Part shown: positions 33,140 through 44,119 of the stretch, in pieces
How the letters are laid out: each line of letters begins with the position of its first letter
Position numbering within the stretch: the stretch's first letter is position 1
Assembly: GCF_000340215.1 (NCBI RefSeq)
Contig: NW_006921542.1
Coordinates: 431,610-495,609 of the forward strand
Reading direction: 5' to 3'
Length of the DNA stretch: 64,000 nt
Origin: Pseudocercospora fijiensis CIRAD86
Lineage: Eukaryota > Ascomycota > Dothideomycetes > Mycosphaerellales > Mycosphaerellaceae
Notes under the pieces: model-generated
Databases searched by the model: none
The model's input: only the letters and a program-made list of their open reading frames with translations
What the model was told of the DNA's origin: nothing
Made by a program: the position numbers and the translations under genes

Positions 33140-36100
33140 TGTCCGGTTTTGATATTTTTTAATTATCTACTAATAGTTCTGCAGGTTTTCTTTTAGTTCC
33201 TAGGTGTTTTCTGAATGTAGGTATCCTTTCTATTTAATAAGGTATTTCTAACCTTGCTAATCTAGGATTTCCTCGACTTTAAACTTATTTTCTTCCTTAG
33301 GTTAGAAGTAAAATGTTTCTTAATACGGTGTTTCGGCGTCTGTAGGTTCTAGTATAGAGATATAGAATACTATGTAGATTTTCGCGTCGTCCGGTAGTTT
33401 GAGTCGGTAATTAACTAGTCCTTTAGGCTTATTAATCAAAAATAGCCCGACTTTAACGTAGTCTAGTTTCTTAGTCGATCTCCGGGTTTTTAGATTCTTT
33501 ATTAGGAGGTAGACCTTATCCCCCTTTTTTAGCTAAGGTGCTATTTTTCGTTTAGCATTATATAGTCCCGTAATCTTTTCTTAAGACTCGGCAATTGCCC
33601 TTTGCAATTCTTTATATACCTGCTTTAAGTCTTCTAAAGCGACTATCGCTTTATCCGCGTATAGATGCTATAAATACTATTCCCCGAACAGCTACGGATG
33701 TTTCCCAAAATTAGCGAAGAATAGTATCTCTTTCGTAGTCTTAGATTATTGGTTGTTTAGTGCAAGTTGTGCTATAGGCAATAGCGATGCCTAATTGTTT
33801 TGTACGTAATTGACGTAGTGCCGTAAGTATACCTCTAAGGCCTAATTCTTAACTTCCGTTTGGCCGTCTGTCTATAGATAGTATGCCATTAATAGCTTAT
33901 ACTTAATTCTACGTGTCGCTGTAAGCGTCTTCTAGTAGTTTGATATAAAGAGCTTATCTCTATCCGTAATGTAGGTCTTTAGAAATCCGTAGTATCGTAT
34001 AAGTCTATCTAGTACGAGGTATCCGAGTTGCTCTGCCGTACTTGCTTCGTTAGTAGGAATAAAGTGTGTATATTTCGTAAGCCTATCGACTATAACAAGT
34101 ATTATATCGTAGCTATGTCCTATAACCGGATCCTTAGACTTCGGTAGTTTCGTAATAAAGTCTATTGTAACTTCGTCCTATAGTTTGTCTAGTAGCGTCC
34201 TAAATTGGATATGTCTATATCTAGCGTGTCTATTAGCCTTGTTACGCTGATATTGTAGACATTTCTTAATATATTCTAGAACTCGTTGTCGTATATATAG
34301 GAATCCGAAGCTTCGCTTAACTAGTTCTATTGTTTTTGAAACTCTAGGGTGTCTATTTTCTAGCCCGTCGTAGTATTGTCGTATATACTCCGTAACTCGT
34401 TCCTTAGGTACTTAGTATTTCCTATATTCGATTAGAAACTGTTCTTCTATATCCTAAAGAACTCGTATAATGTAGTTAAATTCTTTTGTATTAGTACTAA
34501 GGCTTCCGTCTTAGTTTGCTTTTAATATCTGCTACTATACTAGTTCGTAACCCTCTATATAGTCGCTACGGCGGCTTAGTGCGTCGGCTCGTCCGTTCTC
34601 GCGTCCTAGGGTATAGCGGATTTCGAACTTGTACTGTCCTAGTAGCTCCGACTAGCGGGCCTATCTTCGGGTTAGTACTTTAGTCGTAGTAAAGTAAGTT
34701 AGATTCTTATAATTAGAAAGAATCGTAAGACTTAGTACTCCTTCCGCGTATACTCGCTAGTATTATAGTAATGCAACTATTGCAAGTAGCTCCTTATTAT
34801 AGATATCGTAGTTCTATTCCGCGGGTAATATCTTTCTCGAGTAATAGGCTACCGGGTATCGTTTCCCGTTATGCTCCTATATAAGGCATGCTCCTATAGC
34901 CCTATCCGACGCGTCTGTTTCTATCTAGACCGCCTTACTCCTATCGAATAATCGTAGCGTTAGCGTAGAAACGCATTGCTTCTTTAGCTGCCTAAACGCT
35001 TCCTCTTCCTTCGTGCTCTAGTTCTATTGCTTGTCTTTCTTTATAAGCTCCGTAAGGGGTGCCGCTATCTTAGAGTAGCCCTCGATAAATTTTCTGTTAT
35101 AGTTAGCTAATCCTAGGAATGATTGTACGTCTTTAACGCATATAGGCGTTAGCTATTCCTGTATTGACTTAGTTTTTTCTAGATCGATCCTAATTCCTAT
35201 AGTGCTAATAATAAATCCTAGGAATTTAACTTCCTTCTTATAGAATTCGCATTTCTTAGGTGCAGTCTTAAATCCTACTTAAGTGAATCGTTTAAAGACG
35301 TCCTACACTATTCGTATATAGTCCGCGAGAGCTCCCTTAGTATAGACTAAGATATCGTCTATATATGCGATAACGTATACGTTTAGAAGGTCTCGGAGGA
35401 CTTCGTTTACAAGGTCTTAATATAACGCTAGGGCATTTGTAAGTCCTATAGGTATAACTAAGAATTCGTAAAGCCTATATCTTGTTCGGAATGCTGTTAT
35501 CTATTCGTATCTAGCTGCTATACGTATTGCGTAAAACGTATCGCGTAGGTTAATCTTCGTATACTAGTCTAATCTAGTTAATCGGTCTTGTATTTCTTCG
35601 ATGTTCGGTAGTAGGTACCGATTCTTAATTGTAATGTCGTTAAGTCGTCTAAAATCGACTACTAGCCGTCCTTCGTCTAATCCGGCTTTCGGAACGAATA
35701 TTACTAGTAAGGCTGCCGAGGATGTCGACTTCCGTATCTAGCCTTTTCCTAATTTCTCTTTTAGCTACTTGTCTAGGGTTTTAAGCTCTTTCTTAGACAT
35801 TGCGTATAAGGGTCCCTATAGAGGCTCTTTCCTAGGCTATAAGTGTATCTTATAATCCTATAGTTAGTGTTTAGGTAAGGCTACCTTGCCTCTCTCCTCT
35901 TTAAAGAGTCGCTTCTACTTACTATACTCTTTAGGAATGTCTAGGTCCGAGATTCTAGTTTTATTCTTCGATAGCGTATAACTTCTATCCTTCCCGTAAT
36001 TATTATTATAACCCTCCTAACCTAACGGTAGTGTCGATCCGGGTTGAATACGGTTCTCCGTAATTCCTATCGACGTAAACGTCTTACGAGTCGCCCTACG

Positions 36101-36500
36101 TTTGTTAATCTTATCTGCCTGCGAACGCTGCCGCTATATAGGTTGAATGCCGATTATACAGTCGCATTCCTTAAATATAAGTACTCCTTTTCTCTAGTCT
36201 ACGACTAGGTTATACTTTCTTAACTAAGGTATACCTAATACAATATTATAACTAGCTATATTAGTAACATCTAAGACAATCTCCTCGTAGTGCTATTAGA
36301 TAGCTAGTAGTAACGGTATCGTTTCTCGTTCTATACTAGGTAGCGGTGACCTATCTACTACTATAAGTTTATACGCTCCTTCTCTTTTGCTTCGGGTTAC
36401 GATCCCTCGGCTTTTAACGAATAATTCGGAGGCAAAGTTCCCGCTCGCTCCGGAATCTATTAATACACTCGTCGGGTGCCCGTTAACGATAACTTTTATA
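33140..36500 (-). pseudogene. gypsy 1 pol: protease, RT, RNase H, integrase, chromodomain
   Basis: On the minus strand, in N- to C-terminal order, the following can be read. Protease: LIDSGASGNF (about 36468-36439). Reverse transcriptase: ITAFRTRY (about 35515-35490), then YVIAYIDDILVY (about 35385-35345) with both catalytic Asp kept. RNase H: ETDASDRAIGACL (about 34925-34885) and later GRENGRADALSRR (about 34608-34570). Integrase: an AxxRHARYRH-type end of the zinc region (about 34240), TIDFITKLP (about 34168), ITDRDKLFIS (about 33980) and QTDGQTEVKN (about 33875-33845). Chromodomain: KFKVEEILD, KYLIK and GYLHSENT (about 33275-33185). Stops are moderate in number and of Gln/Trp type. A chromodomain would direct integration to heterochromatin. 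Confidence 0.88.
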
Positions 36501-37559
36501 CGGAAGACTACTGTTAATGCTTAAGCGCTTTCGGTATTAAGGAACTCTCTTAGAACGCTCTAATCTAGAGAGTTAGTCCGTTTCCCGACTAATTAGTAGC
36601 CTAACGTTGTTCTAACTAGTTACGGGTCCGCAGTCCTGCCGTTCGTACTTCTTCGGCATATAATTTTTCCTCGAGGGTATCGTTATATATATCCCGTCCC
36701 TACGCTGCTATAGCCTTTCGGTATTACTAATTTAATCGCTAGACCGTCTAACGTATATCTTAAGTAATAATCGTCCTTTCGTCGGGTAGGACGTATCCGT
36801 AGGGCGTAATTATACTTCCTATCGGTACTCGCTCCGTAATAAAGTTATAGTACGTATAGTCTATAGGTATCCGGGGGTAATTCTAGAATTTTGCCCGTAA
36901 GCTTATCTAGAAATAATTAAATTAGATAGGATCGACCTTCCGTTGTCCGTTAACCTTTAGAAACATTTCCTCGTATTTGCGTACTAGATGTAAGGCGATT
37001 GTTCGCGCTACTATAGGTGTATCTATTATAAACGTAAGGATCGTATCGTCGTTAATCCCGAATTCGTCTTTACTTTCTTTATTCGTAGTTTCTTCCTTAG
37101 TATCTAGACTTCCTTCTGAATCTTCTTGCTATTCCTCCTCTTGCTAAGGGGACTCCGGTACTTCTAGGATAGCTCCTAACTCCTCCCCGGGAGGGAATAA
37201 AGCTTCCGGATCTTGGTTTTCTTTATCGTCGGTATCTAAGTAAGATTTATTAATCGTTTCTTCTTCTAACTAGGATTTCGCATCTTCTCGTACAAGTCGC
37301 CTAATCTAAGGGAAGAATCCTGCTTCTACTTTAGTAGAATAATGAATTTAGCATTAGTCGTCGTAATAGAATCTCTAGTAAAGGGTTCTATATACAGGTT
37401 CTTATCGTCGTGCTATTATACAGATTTGTCGTAGCTCTTTCTTTACGACCTCTACGTAGGTCCTCGGCGCGTTATTAATAGAGTATAGCTCTACTACTAT
37501 TCGGTAGCCTTCTCTGCCCGAGTCCTTTCGTTATATTATATTAAACTATTCGCGTCGCA

Positions 37560-38420
37560 CTATATTCTTACCGCGGCAGTTCCGTGCTATATAGCCTTCC
37601 TTGCTATACGTATAGCAAGTTAATCTTCCTACTTTCTTAGGCGAACTCTTGCCTTTTCTTCCTTTAATTACTCGACCCTTTTAGGTAGCGTCTAGCTCTA
37701 TTAGTTGCGTACCGTAGTAGTTGTTCCCCTTTAGTTTATCGTAGATACTATAGTTTCGTCTATTATCGTATCTAGGAGTATAACTAGCTTTTCTAGAAGT
37801 CTTAGAATCGTAACGTCGTTCTAAAGCTCGTTCGTAGAGCCTATCGTCGAGATCGATTGTAACCTTAACTAATGTTCCTATATTATCTATTTTTCTACCG
37901 TCGCGTATAAGCTCGTCTTTAACGTTATCCTTAAGACCTCGCCGATACATTATTATAAGAGCTTCGTCGTCCTAATCTATAAGTTAGGCGTATTCCTAAA
38001 ATTTGGCGGCGTAATCGGTATATAACCCCTTCTAAGTTAAGTGTTAGATAACCCTAACTACGGTAGCAACTTCGTTAGAAGATCTAAAGACCTTCTTTAT
38101 CGTACGCTTAAGATTTTCGTAGCTTACGAAGATTCTATCCGAATTGTTGGTCCCGTTGCTATCTAGATAGGTCCTAAGAAATAGTTTAACCTAATGCTAA
38201 GCCCTACCTCGTATAAACGTCGTTACGAAGACTAGCTTTAAGTTATCTTAAACCTAGTTAAATATAAAATATATATCTATCTAGCTAACCTAGGTATCGA
38301 ACTTGTCTCGGTCGCCGTAATAAAAGTCTAGCTTTCCGATCTTAAGAGAATCGTTTCCGGCATAGGTTCCTAGTGTATTGCTAGTACTAGAGGTAGTACG
38401 TCGAGTACTGCCTATCTCGC
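37560..38420 (-). pseudogene. gypsy 1 gag with CCHC knuckle
   Basis: This is the capsid/nucleocapsid region. A stretch still open (37950-37681) reads YRRGLKDNVKDELI and DRLYERALERR, the typical C-terminal capsid part of fungal Ty3/gypsy gags. Downstream, at about 37625-37570, TCYTYSKEGYIARNC is a C-x2-C-x4-H-x4-C knuckle whose second Cys and His are now Tyr (TGT to TAT, CAC to TAC). The upstream part (about 38420-37960) carries RIP stops. It overlaps nothing else on this strand and is followed by pol. Confidence 0.8.
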
Positions 38421-38480
38421 TAGGGGCGGGAGTTCCCCTTCCGACTTATAATAAGGCACTTATCCTAAGGGCGTTTAAAG

Positions 38481-38826
38481 TATTACGGTTACTCGCGATA
38501 GATCGTTAAGTGACTTCTTATTACGTACAAGCCGAGGCTTCTTTAGAGAGGCTAATATAAGCGGGAGGTAGAGATAGAATAATTAGTATAAAGGTAATTC
38601 CAATTAGTAAGTAGGTAATATAAGTTAAACGCCTTAAGCTATAAGGGCATTCCGGCGTTCCTAAATACAAAGGAGATATCTTGTCTATAGTCGTAAGCGA
38701 CGTAAGCGACGCTGTCGCTCTCGACCGCTCCTATCGCTCCTAGTAAGATAGAGCGACAGCTTAGCCTACTAGTCTTAGCGTTGCTCTAAGATTATATAAG
38801 GACTCTAACTAATTAGATCCGTAATA
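38481..38826 (-). repeat. 5' LTR of gypsy 1
   Basis: A 346-bp LTR, starting tattacgg and ending ccgtaata on the plus strand, where its partner has tgttacgg and ccgtaaca; both end changes are RIP-type. It is followed by the target duplication cttat (38827-38831). Confidence 0.95.
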
Positions 38827-38831
38827 CTTAT

Positions 38832-39240
38832 CGACTAGTTTACGCGTTCTCGAAGACCGCGAAGTCGCTCCGCCGCGATTAGGTATCTCGAAATACTATC
38901 GTACGAGGTCGCTAGTAGTATAGATTGCGACTATATATACTAACTCGGGCGGTAAGTTAATAATTATCGCTATAGGCGGTATAAGGATACGATACAAGGT
39001 CTACGAGAACAGAAGAGGAGTATATTCCCTAGTAAACTATAAGGTTCCGTACTACGGAGCCGCTATACTTAGCATTCTTAGGTAACTCGCAAAACCTAGT
39101 ATATTATACTATGCAATAAGTCGCGCTATACTATCGGAGGGATGGAAATTAGCGCGTATTAGTGTCTTTGCCGAGTATCTACCGCACTATACAAATTAGG
39201 TATAGAATGCGATCCGGTACGAAAGCCTTTCTTACTTCTA
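38832..39240 (-). pseudogene. Unrecognised minus-strand gene, right part (N-terminal side)
   Basis: This continues 31923 across gypsy 1. The minus strand reads GFASYLRML (about 39100-39074), then a hydrophobic stretch LIPPIAIIINLPPELV (about 38980-38930). The GFASYLR-encoding segment is also present at 28751-28785, upstream of the mariner transposase, on the opposite strand. No family is recognised. Confidence 0.4.
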
Positions 39241-39269
39241 TCTATTCACGACCTCTTAGTAAGCCTCAA

Positions 39270-40940
39270 GGTTAAGAGCTAGGCATTTTAGCACTCTCTC
39301 GTCTATTCTATTGCTACGCTAGTATACTAAGAGCCTCGAAGCGACTACATAAGCTTACTACGAAGAAGAAGGAAGCCCTCGAAGCCGCCGCTACTAAGAA
39401 ACAACGACGTAAAGAGCTACTACTATTAAGTGATAGTCCGGAAGAGCCAAATACTAACGACGAGTTACTAGATTCAACGACTTCTTAGCGCTAAGACTCT
39501 ATAGAAGTAGATATCGATGAAGACTACAGCTTAGAAGAAGATAAAGACGACGAGAACGAGCGAGAGGTATTCGAATACACTATATAGTAGAACCTGTATA
39601 CGGACAAGTAGAAGGAAGCCTTGCTAAGTAAGTGCTATCCGAGTAAGCTAAGCTACGAGTCGCCTTGTAAGGCCGTAGACTACTAGTTTGACGACTAGCG
39701 CAACAAGGCTAATAACCGACTTATGTTTAGTCTTAAGAGCGCTACTATTATAGCCTCTACGGACAAGGTGAAGGCTAAACACTTCTACCGTAGCTCTAGT
39801 ATAACAGACCTCAATTTTGAGCGCGTATATACTATGCTAGCTGTCTAGAATAGTCAAGGCAAGAAGGGCCTACGACTTGAGTTTAAACTCGCTATTATAG
39901 CTAAGCCAACCGCTGTTACTAAAGAGCCTGCAACTTAACAACTACGGCGGACTTAATAGGCTTCTTAGAGGCTACGGAATATAGCGACTTAGCAACAGTT
40001 AGCTGCCCTACTAGCTAAAGGGCGCTCGGAAGATAATGAAGCGACTCCTAACGACAATAATAGCGACCTAACTAGCTCTCTAACGGACCTGCGACACGCT
40101 CTTGCTTAGCGCTAGCCCTGCAAGAATAGATACTATCTAAACAAGGGTAGATTGTGCTAGTTTAGTAGTCCGGACAGGGCAGAAGACCACTGCAAGATCT
40201 ATCCGGAAATAGCCGCTAGATAGGTTAAGGGGACTCGAGAGGCTAATCCGGCTAGAAGGCTAACAATCGACGACCCTAGAGCGGCACTAGCATTAAAGAT
40301 ATAGAAGCAACGAGACAAGCAGTTGTCTAATCCATTCAGACAGCAAGGTAGTAGTAGTAGTAGTAGACGTGCTATCGCACTAATAACGCCAACTCTAGTA
40401 GTAATCTATAACTATTATAGCTAGTCTAATAGCAGGGGTCGTAGAGGCGCCATTTCTAGTCTACCGGCTTCTAGTCTACTAGTTGGACTGCAATCAAGTC
40501 CAGTTAGCGGCTTAATCGCTTCCTATTAATCTTATACCGCCGATATAGAATTGATAGGCTTCTTTAGCTAGTTGCGTAAAGAGTTAACTAGTAGCTAGAG
40601 TAAGCGACACGCCGATATAGCTAATATTAAGCGTGTCTACGAGGAAGGCGACTTCTCACTTAAACAGCTTAGAAGGGTCAAATTAAGCGATTGGGTCCGC
40701 TATAGACTTAAGGAAGGCTAATACGCTCGATTTATCGCCGCAGTAGGGCGATATATTAACAAGGAAGTCCGTAAGTAGCGACTTAGTCGTATTAATAAGT
40801 CGGACGATAGCCTATTCGTTAGTTAGCTGTAGAAGCGCTGTTTTAGTATAGAAGCGAGCTAGAAGCGAGGATTTCCGGGTATAGGTCGGCGGCTTAACAG
40901 CTAATATTTAGTTTAACTGATGTCGCTTCTTATTCTACTA
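39270..40940 (+). pseudogene. Unrecognised protein with Cys/His cluster and helical C-terminal domain
   Basis: One plus-strand frame can be followed for about 550 codons with stops at Gln/Trp positions. It has a Lys-rich start (KKKEALEAAATKKQRRKEL, about 39363-39420) and an acidic segment (EVDIDEDYSLEEDKDDENE, about 39507-39563). A Cys/His cluster follows at about 40104-40210 (PCKNRYYLNKGRLC, then DHCKIYPEIAARWV-like). There is a Ser-rich linker (about 40340-40500) and a C-terminal region, LSDWVRYRLKEG and ARFIAAVGRYINKEVRK (about 40690-40780). The layout resembles uncharacterised fungal proteins with a CxxxxC...H module followed by a helical domain, but I cannot name a family. CA/TG dinucleotides are commoner here than next door, so this copy seems less mutated. 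Confidence 0.45.
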
Positions 40941-41870
40941 ATACTACGTATTTCTGTATAGTATAAATTAGAGGAGCATCAGATAGATATAGTCTCGGCT
41001 CTCTGTACTTATAGTAATAAAAAACAATGCGTTATAGTGTTGCGCTAGTGCCTAGTTAGAGTGGTTAAAATCAGCTTCTTAAGCGTAGACCCGCTAAGCT
41101 TAACCGCCGAGCAAAGCCGAGTACTATAGAAGCCGAAATTTCGGTAGTCTCGGCGTAGAGAAAGCGGTAGAAGGTCGCAAATTCCCTAATATATTACTAA
41201 CACTATATCTTTACTATACCTGCATATTTTTTGAAACGGACAACGGGAGGTTATTTAGCATAGCCAACAGTATTATTTCCTACCGAGGAGGGCATATAGA
41301 CGTGTTGTTGTAGTGGTATAGTGATGCCCTATTAGTCGTTATAGATTCCGGCTTTCTAAGCGGGTTCTCTCCGGACCGCTACTCGATTGCGACACGAATA
41401 GCGACCTACTAGCGGCACTAGTTTAAATAATCTCGAGGTAACACTAGCGATAGAAACGGCTTAGAATCTACCGGATTCTAGGCTCTTTAATCGCAATAGC
41501 TATCGGTAGCGTATTAGAAGTATATCGATTAGGTATCGCTATAGGTTTAACTAATTCTTTATAGGTTGCCGACAGTTAAGAAGAAGAGGACCTTATACGA
41601 GACGCTACTACTATATTACCGACTACTGTATTACCGTTAGCTGTTAATTCAAGAGGCTCGTTACTATAGCTAACATTGCTAGATCTATAGCATATAGAAG
41701 CAATAATGAAAGAGCAAGCTGCTAATACTACGCGTACTATTATAGATGAAATAAGGAAGGAGATAGACGAGTTAAGAAGCCGTATTACTAAGCTAGAGAT
41801 AATAGTTGGTATAAGTGAGACTATAAGGGAGTAACTACAAGGTCGATATTAGCGATAACCTACTCGCTAG
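40941..41870. other. Mixed sequence without a recognised gene
   Basis: Moderately RIP-mutated. A short Glu/Lys-rich plus-strand frame (KEQAANTTRTIIDEIRKEIDELRSR-like) runs at about 41700-41830 and could be the coiled-coil end of an otherwise decayed gene. A small inverted repeat (agccgaaatttcggtag) lies at about 41131-41147. Confidence 0.35.
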
Positions 41871-41879
41871 AACTACGAT

Positions 41880-42920
41880 CTTACTATTGTTTAAGTATCT
41901 AGTTAGTTAATAGTATACCGTATAAATTTGCCGAAGTCTACGAAGCAATTAGCCTCGTTAATATGCTTCTTAACCTATGCCTTAAGTACGTTAAATAACA
42001 ACTTAATAGGGTTGAAGTCTAGCGAATACGGAGGCAGGTGTCGAAGGTAGACACCTACCGCCGCTACGATATCCTTTATACGCTAAGTGCGGTAGATTAA
42101 CGCGTTATCTATAACAATAAATATACTAGGCTCTATTTAAGGCAGTACTATATGCTATAACTATGCCTCGAAGATCTCCGCGGTAATAGAACCTTAGTAG
42201 ATAATAGTGCTATTAAGATAACTATTAACTAATATAGCCGGCAGGACACTCTATCGCTTTAACCTTACCGCCGACCCTTCTTTAAAGACAGGGCGGTTAA
42301 CTAGACCGTATCTATATTTCCGCTATCTAGTGCGCTCGTTAGAGGCGCTCTTATCGACATATACTACCTTATACGCCGGCATAGCTATTTGCCTTATCTT
42401 AAAGTCGTTTCGAAGGTCCTAGTTCTATTCCGCCGTAAACCGTATCGCTTTCTTCCTCGTCTAGCTACGCCTCTTTAGTACTCGCGATACCGTCGACTAG
42501 CTAATAACAACGTCGTATTCGTCGTATAGATACTATACTACCTCGTCTTAGTAGGTATATAGTCGGTCGTTAAGGAATTCGAAGATGCGCTATAGAAATA
42601 GGTAGATTAGTCAAACTGCGACCGTACGCGCTAGGCGACACGATACTACCTATATCCTTAAAGATTAGTAATAGCGACTATAGACGACCTAACCTCGCAA
42701 GGTCTTTAATATAGAATATACTAAATAGGCGATAATTGTTATAGATCTTGTCGATACTGCGCCTAGCGACATTTAGTAGGTTAGAGATAGCGATATTAGA
42801 CAACTCGCCCTCGTCGAATAGGCGTTTAATCTTATTAAGCTAATAGTCTAGTAACCGCGCTATTAACAACACCTTCGAGGGGTATATACTATAGAAATAG
42901 CGACGACGAGGTATAGTATC
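41880..42920 (-). pseudogene. Second Tc1/mariner-type transposase, RIP-mutated
   Basis: The minus strand reads, in order, YVDK (about 42365-42350; the usual Glu after Asp is Lys by G-to-A), RPVFKEGSAVRLKR (about 42295-42255), FIVIDNALIYRT (about 42125-42090) and LRHLPPYSLDFNPIKLLFNVLKA (about 42045-41975). The spacing from the second Asp to the position of the lost Glu is 34 residues, hence DD34E. This copy is not a close repeat of the 28.9-kb one (GVYLRHLPPYS against RLEYLPPYL). Its N-terminal part runs toward the GC island, whose left edge is at about 42.93 kb; the element may end there. Confidence 0.8.
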
Positions 42921-43487
42921 ATTTTGGAAGAGAAGTGGGAAACCGCCAAGAAGCTAATTCTATGCTAATTATAGTGCAGCCACACCACAGTAAATTCCAT
43001 GGTCCTCCGAGCGCATGGCGCGACATATTGCATAGCGCAGTCGGCGTCGGAGCTCCGACCCCGCGATCGCGACGCTGATGCTGGCCCTACGCGTCGTGCC
43101 TGCATCAACCTCTGTTTGCACCACCACCATCACTTACCTGCAGGAAAGTGCATCAGTCGGTCGACCGACCCGGCAGCTAACCGCTGCAGGCACTGCAGCG
43201 ATGAAGCAGTCATTCATCAGGTACGCCGGCAGACAGTCAGCCAACACGCCAGCTCCACCGCATTTGACCGCGCAAGCCAACCTCCCAGCCTTCGACGGCA
43301 CGTGCTAGCCCATTCACCCCATTCACCAAGATTCCGGCTGTTGCGAAGCACACATCACTGCAAGCGACAACACAAAGCGCACGAAGAAAATGTTCGCTGC
43401 GATGGCCCCGAAACCATGCGACGGCGAGGTGGGGGATGTCCGCCTGCACGCAACCGCGAATGACGGACTTTGGCGGCCAGACGATCG

Positions 43488-43655
43488 GGATGCGAACAGC
43501 TGGCCATGCGAACTCCCATGCGCGCCGCCATTCGTACAGCTATGCGAACGACTTGCGCTGCGAACTGTCATGCAAACCGCTACGCGACCTGCCAGCCATG
43601 TAGCCAGTCATGCGAACTCGTTACGCAAACTGCCGTGCGGCGAACATGTCGCTGC
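43488..43655. repeat. Degenerate (c)catgcgaac repeats upstream of the island gene
   Basis: About nine spaced copies of catgcgaac and variants (tgcgaacag, ccatgcgaactc, ctatgcgaacg, tcatgcaaacc, tcatgcgaactc, tacgcaaactg) at 12-30-bp intervals. It is about 0.5-0.6 kb upstream of the start codon. It may be a decayed minisatellite or a cluster of protein-binding sites; the sequence does not decide. Confidence 0.55.
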
Positions 43656-43993
43656 ACTATCACGCAGCTTCTTCAGATCCACATCCACTCTCTGCAGCTA
43701 CCGTACATGGAACTTGGCGCTGACAACTTCACTGCGATCACCCGTGAAACATTCAAGATTACCACCACTCGTACTGAGCTCATCCACGTCTGCCATCCGC
43801 CACCAATGTCGTCTCCGCTGCTCCTCCACTGCACCGCGATCAGCTTGACTATGCTCGCTGCCGACACGAAGCTGCTTTCAAAGCATACCATGCGCTGCCA
43901 ACGTAGCGAATTTGTCTCAGAACTGCGTGCGCGACATCCGATCCAGCATCGCCGTCCATGCAGTCGCTTTCCCCTGCGCGGAGGCCGAAACTC

Positions 43994-44067
43994 GCTTCTC
44001 CTCTTCAGACTATTGCTTTTGTCTTGCTTCTCCTCTGCTTATTGCCCGTGTCTCACGCCATATAAGA
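43994..44067 (+). promoter_or_regulatory. Pyrimidine-rich tract and TATA-like box of the island gene
   Basis: A CT-rich tract (43994-44040) is followed by tataaga at 44061-44067, 53 bp before the proposed start codon. Both are common features of fungal core promoters. Confidence 0.5.
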
Positions 44068-44119
44068 CCTGGTCTCAAAGCACGCAACTCAACCCTACCA
44101 AGTCCAAGAGATCCGAAAG

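Larger units (their letters stand above)
31929..38826 (-). mobile_element. Ty3/gypsy chromovirus (gypsy 1), nearly full length
   Basis: An LTR retrotransposon of 6,898 bp on the minus strand with a 5-bp target duplication, cttat (31924-31928 and 38827-38831). LTRs of 346 bp begin TGTTACGG and end CCGTAACA. A polypurine tract abuts the 3' LTR. The gene order gag, protease, reverse transcriptase, RNase H, integrase, chromodomain is that of chromoviruses. Between the chromodomain and the 3' LTR is about 850 bp of extra sequence carrying a plus-strand (antisense) Cys-rich ORF and a tRNA-like structure. The LTR pair differs only by transitions, mostly in CA/TG contexts. Confidence 0.92.

Noticed and set aside
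41300..41385. Possible tRNA or SINE (tagtggtatagtgat, gggttctctcc)
   Set aside because: Stems could not be paired and the B-box match is poor.
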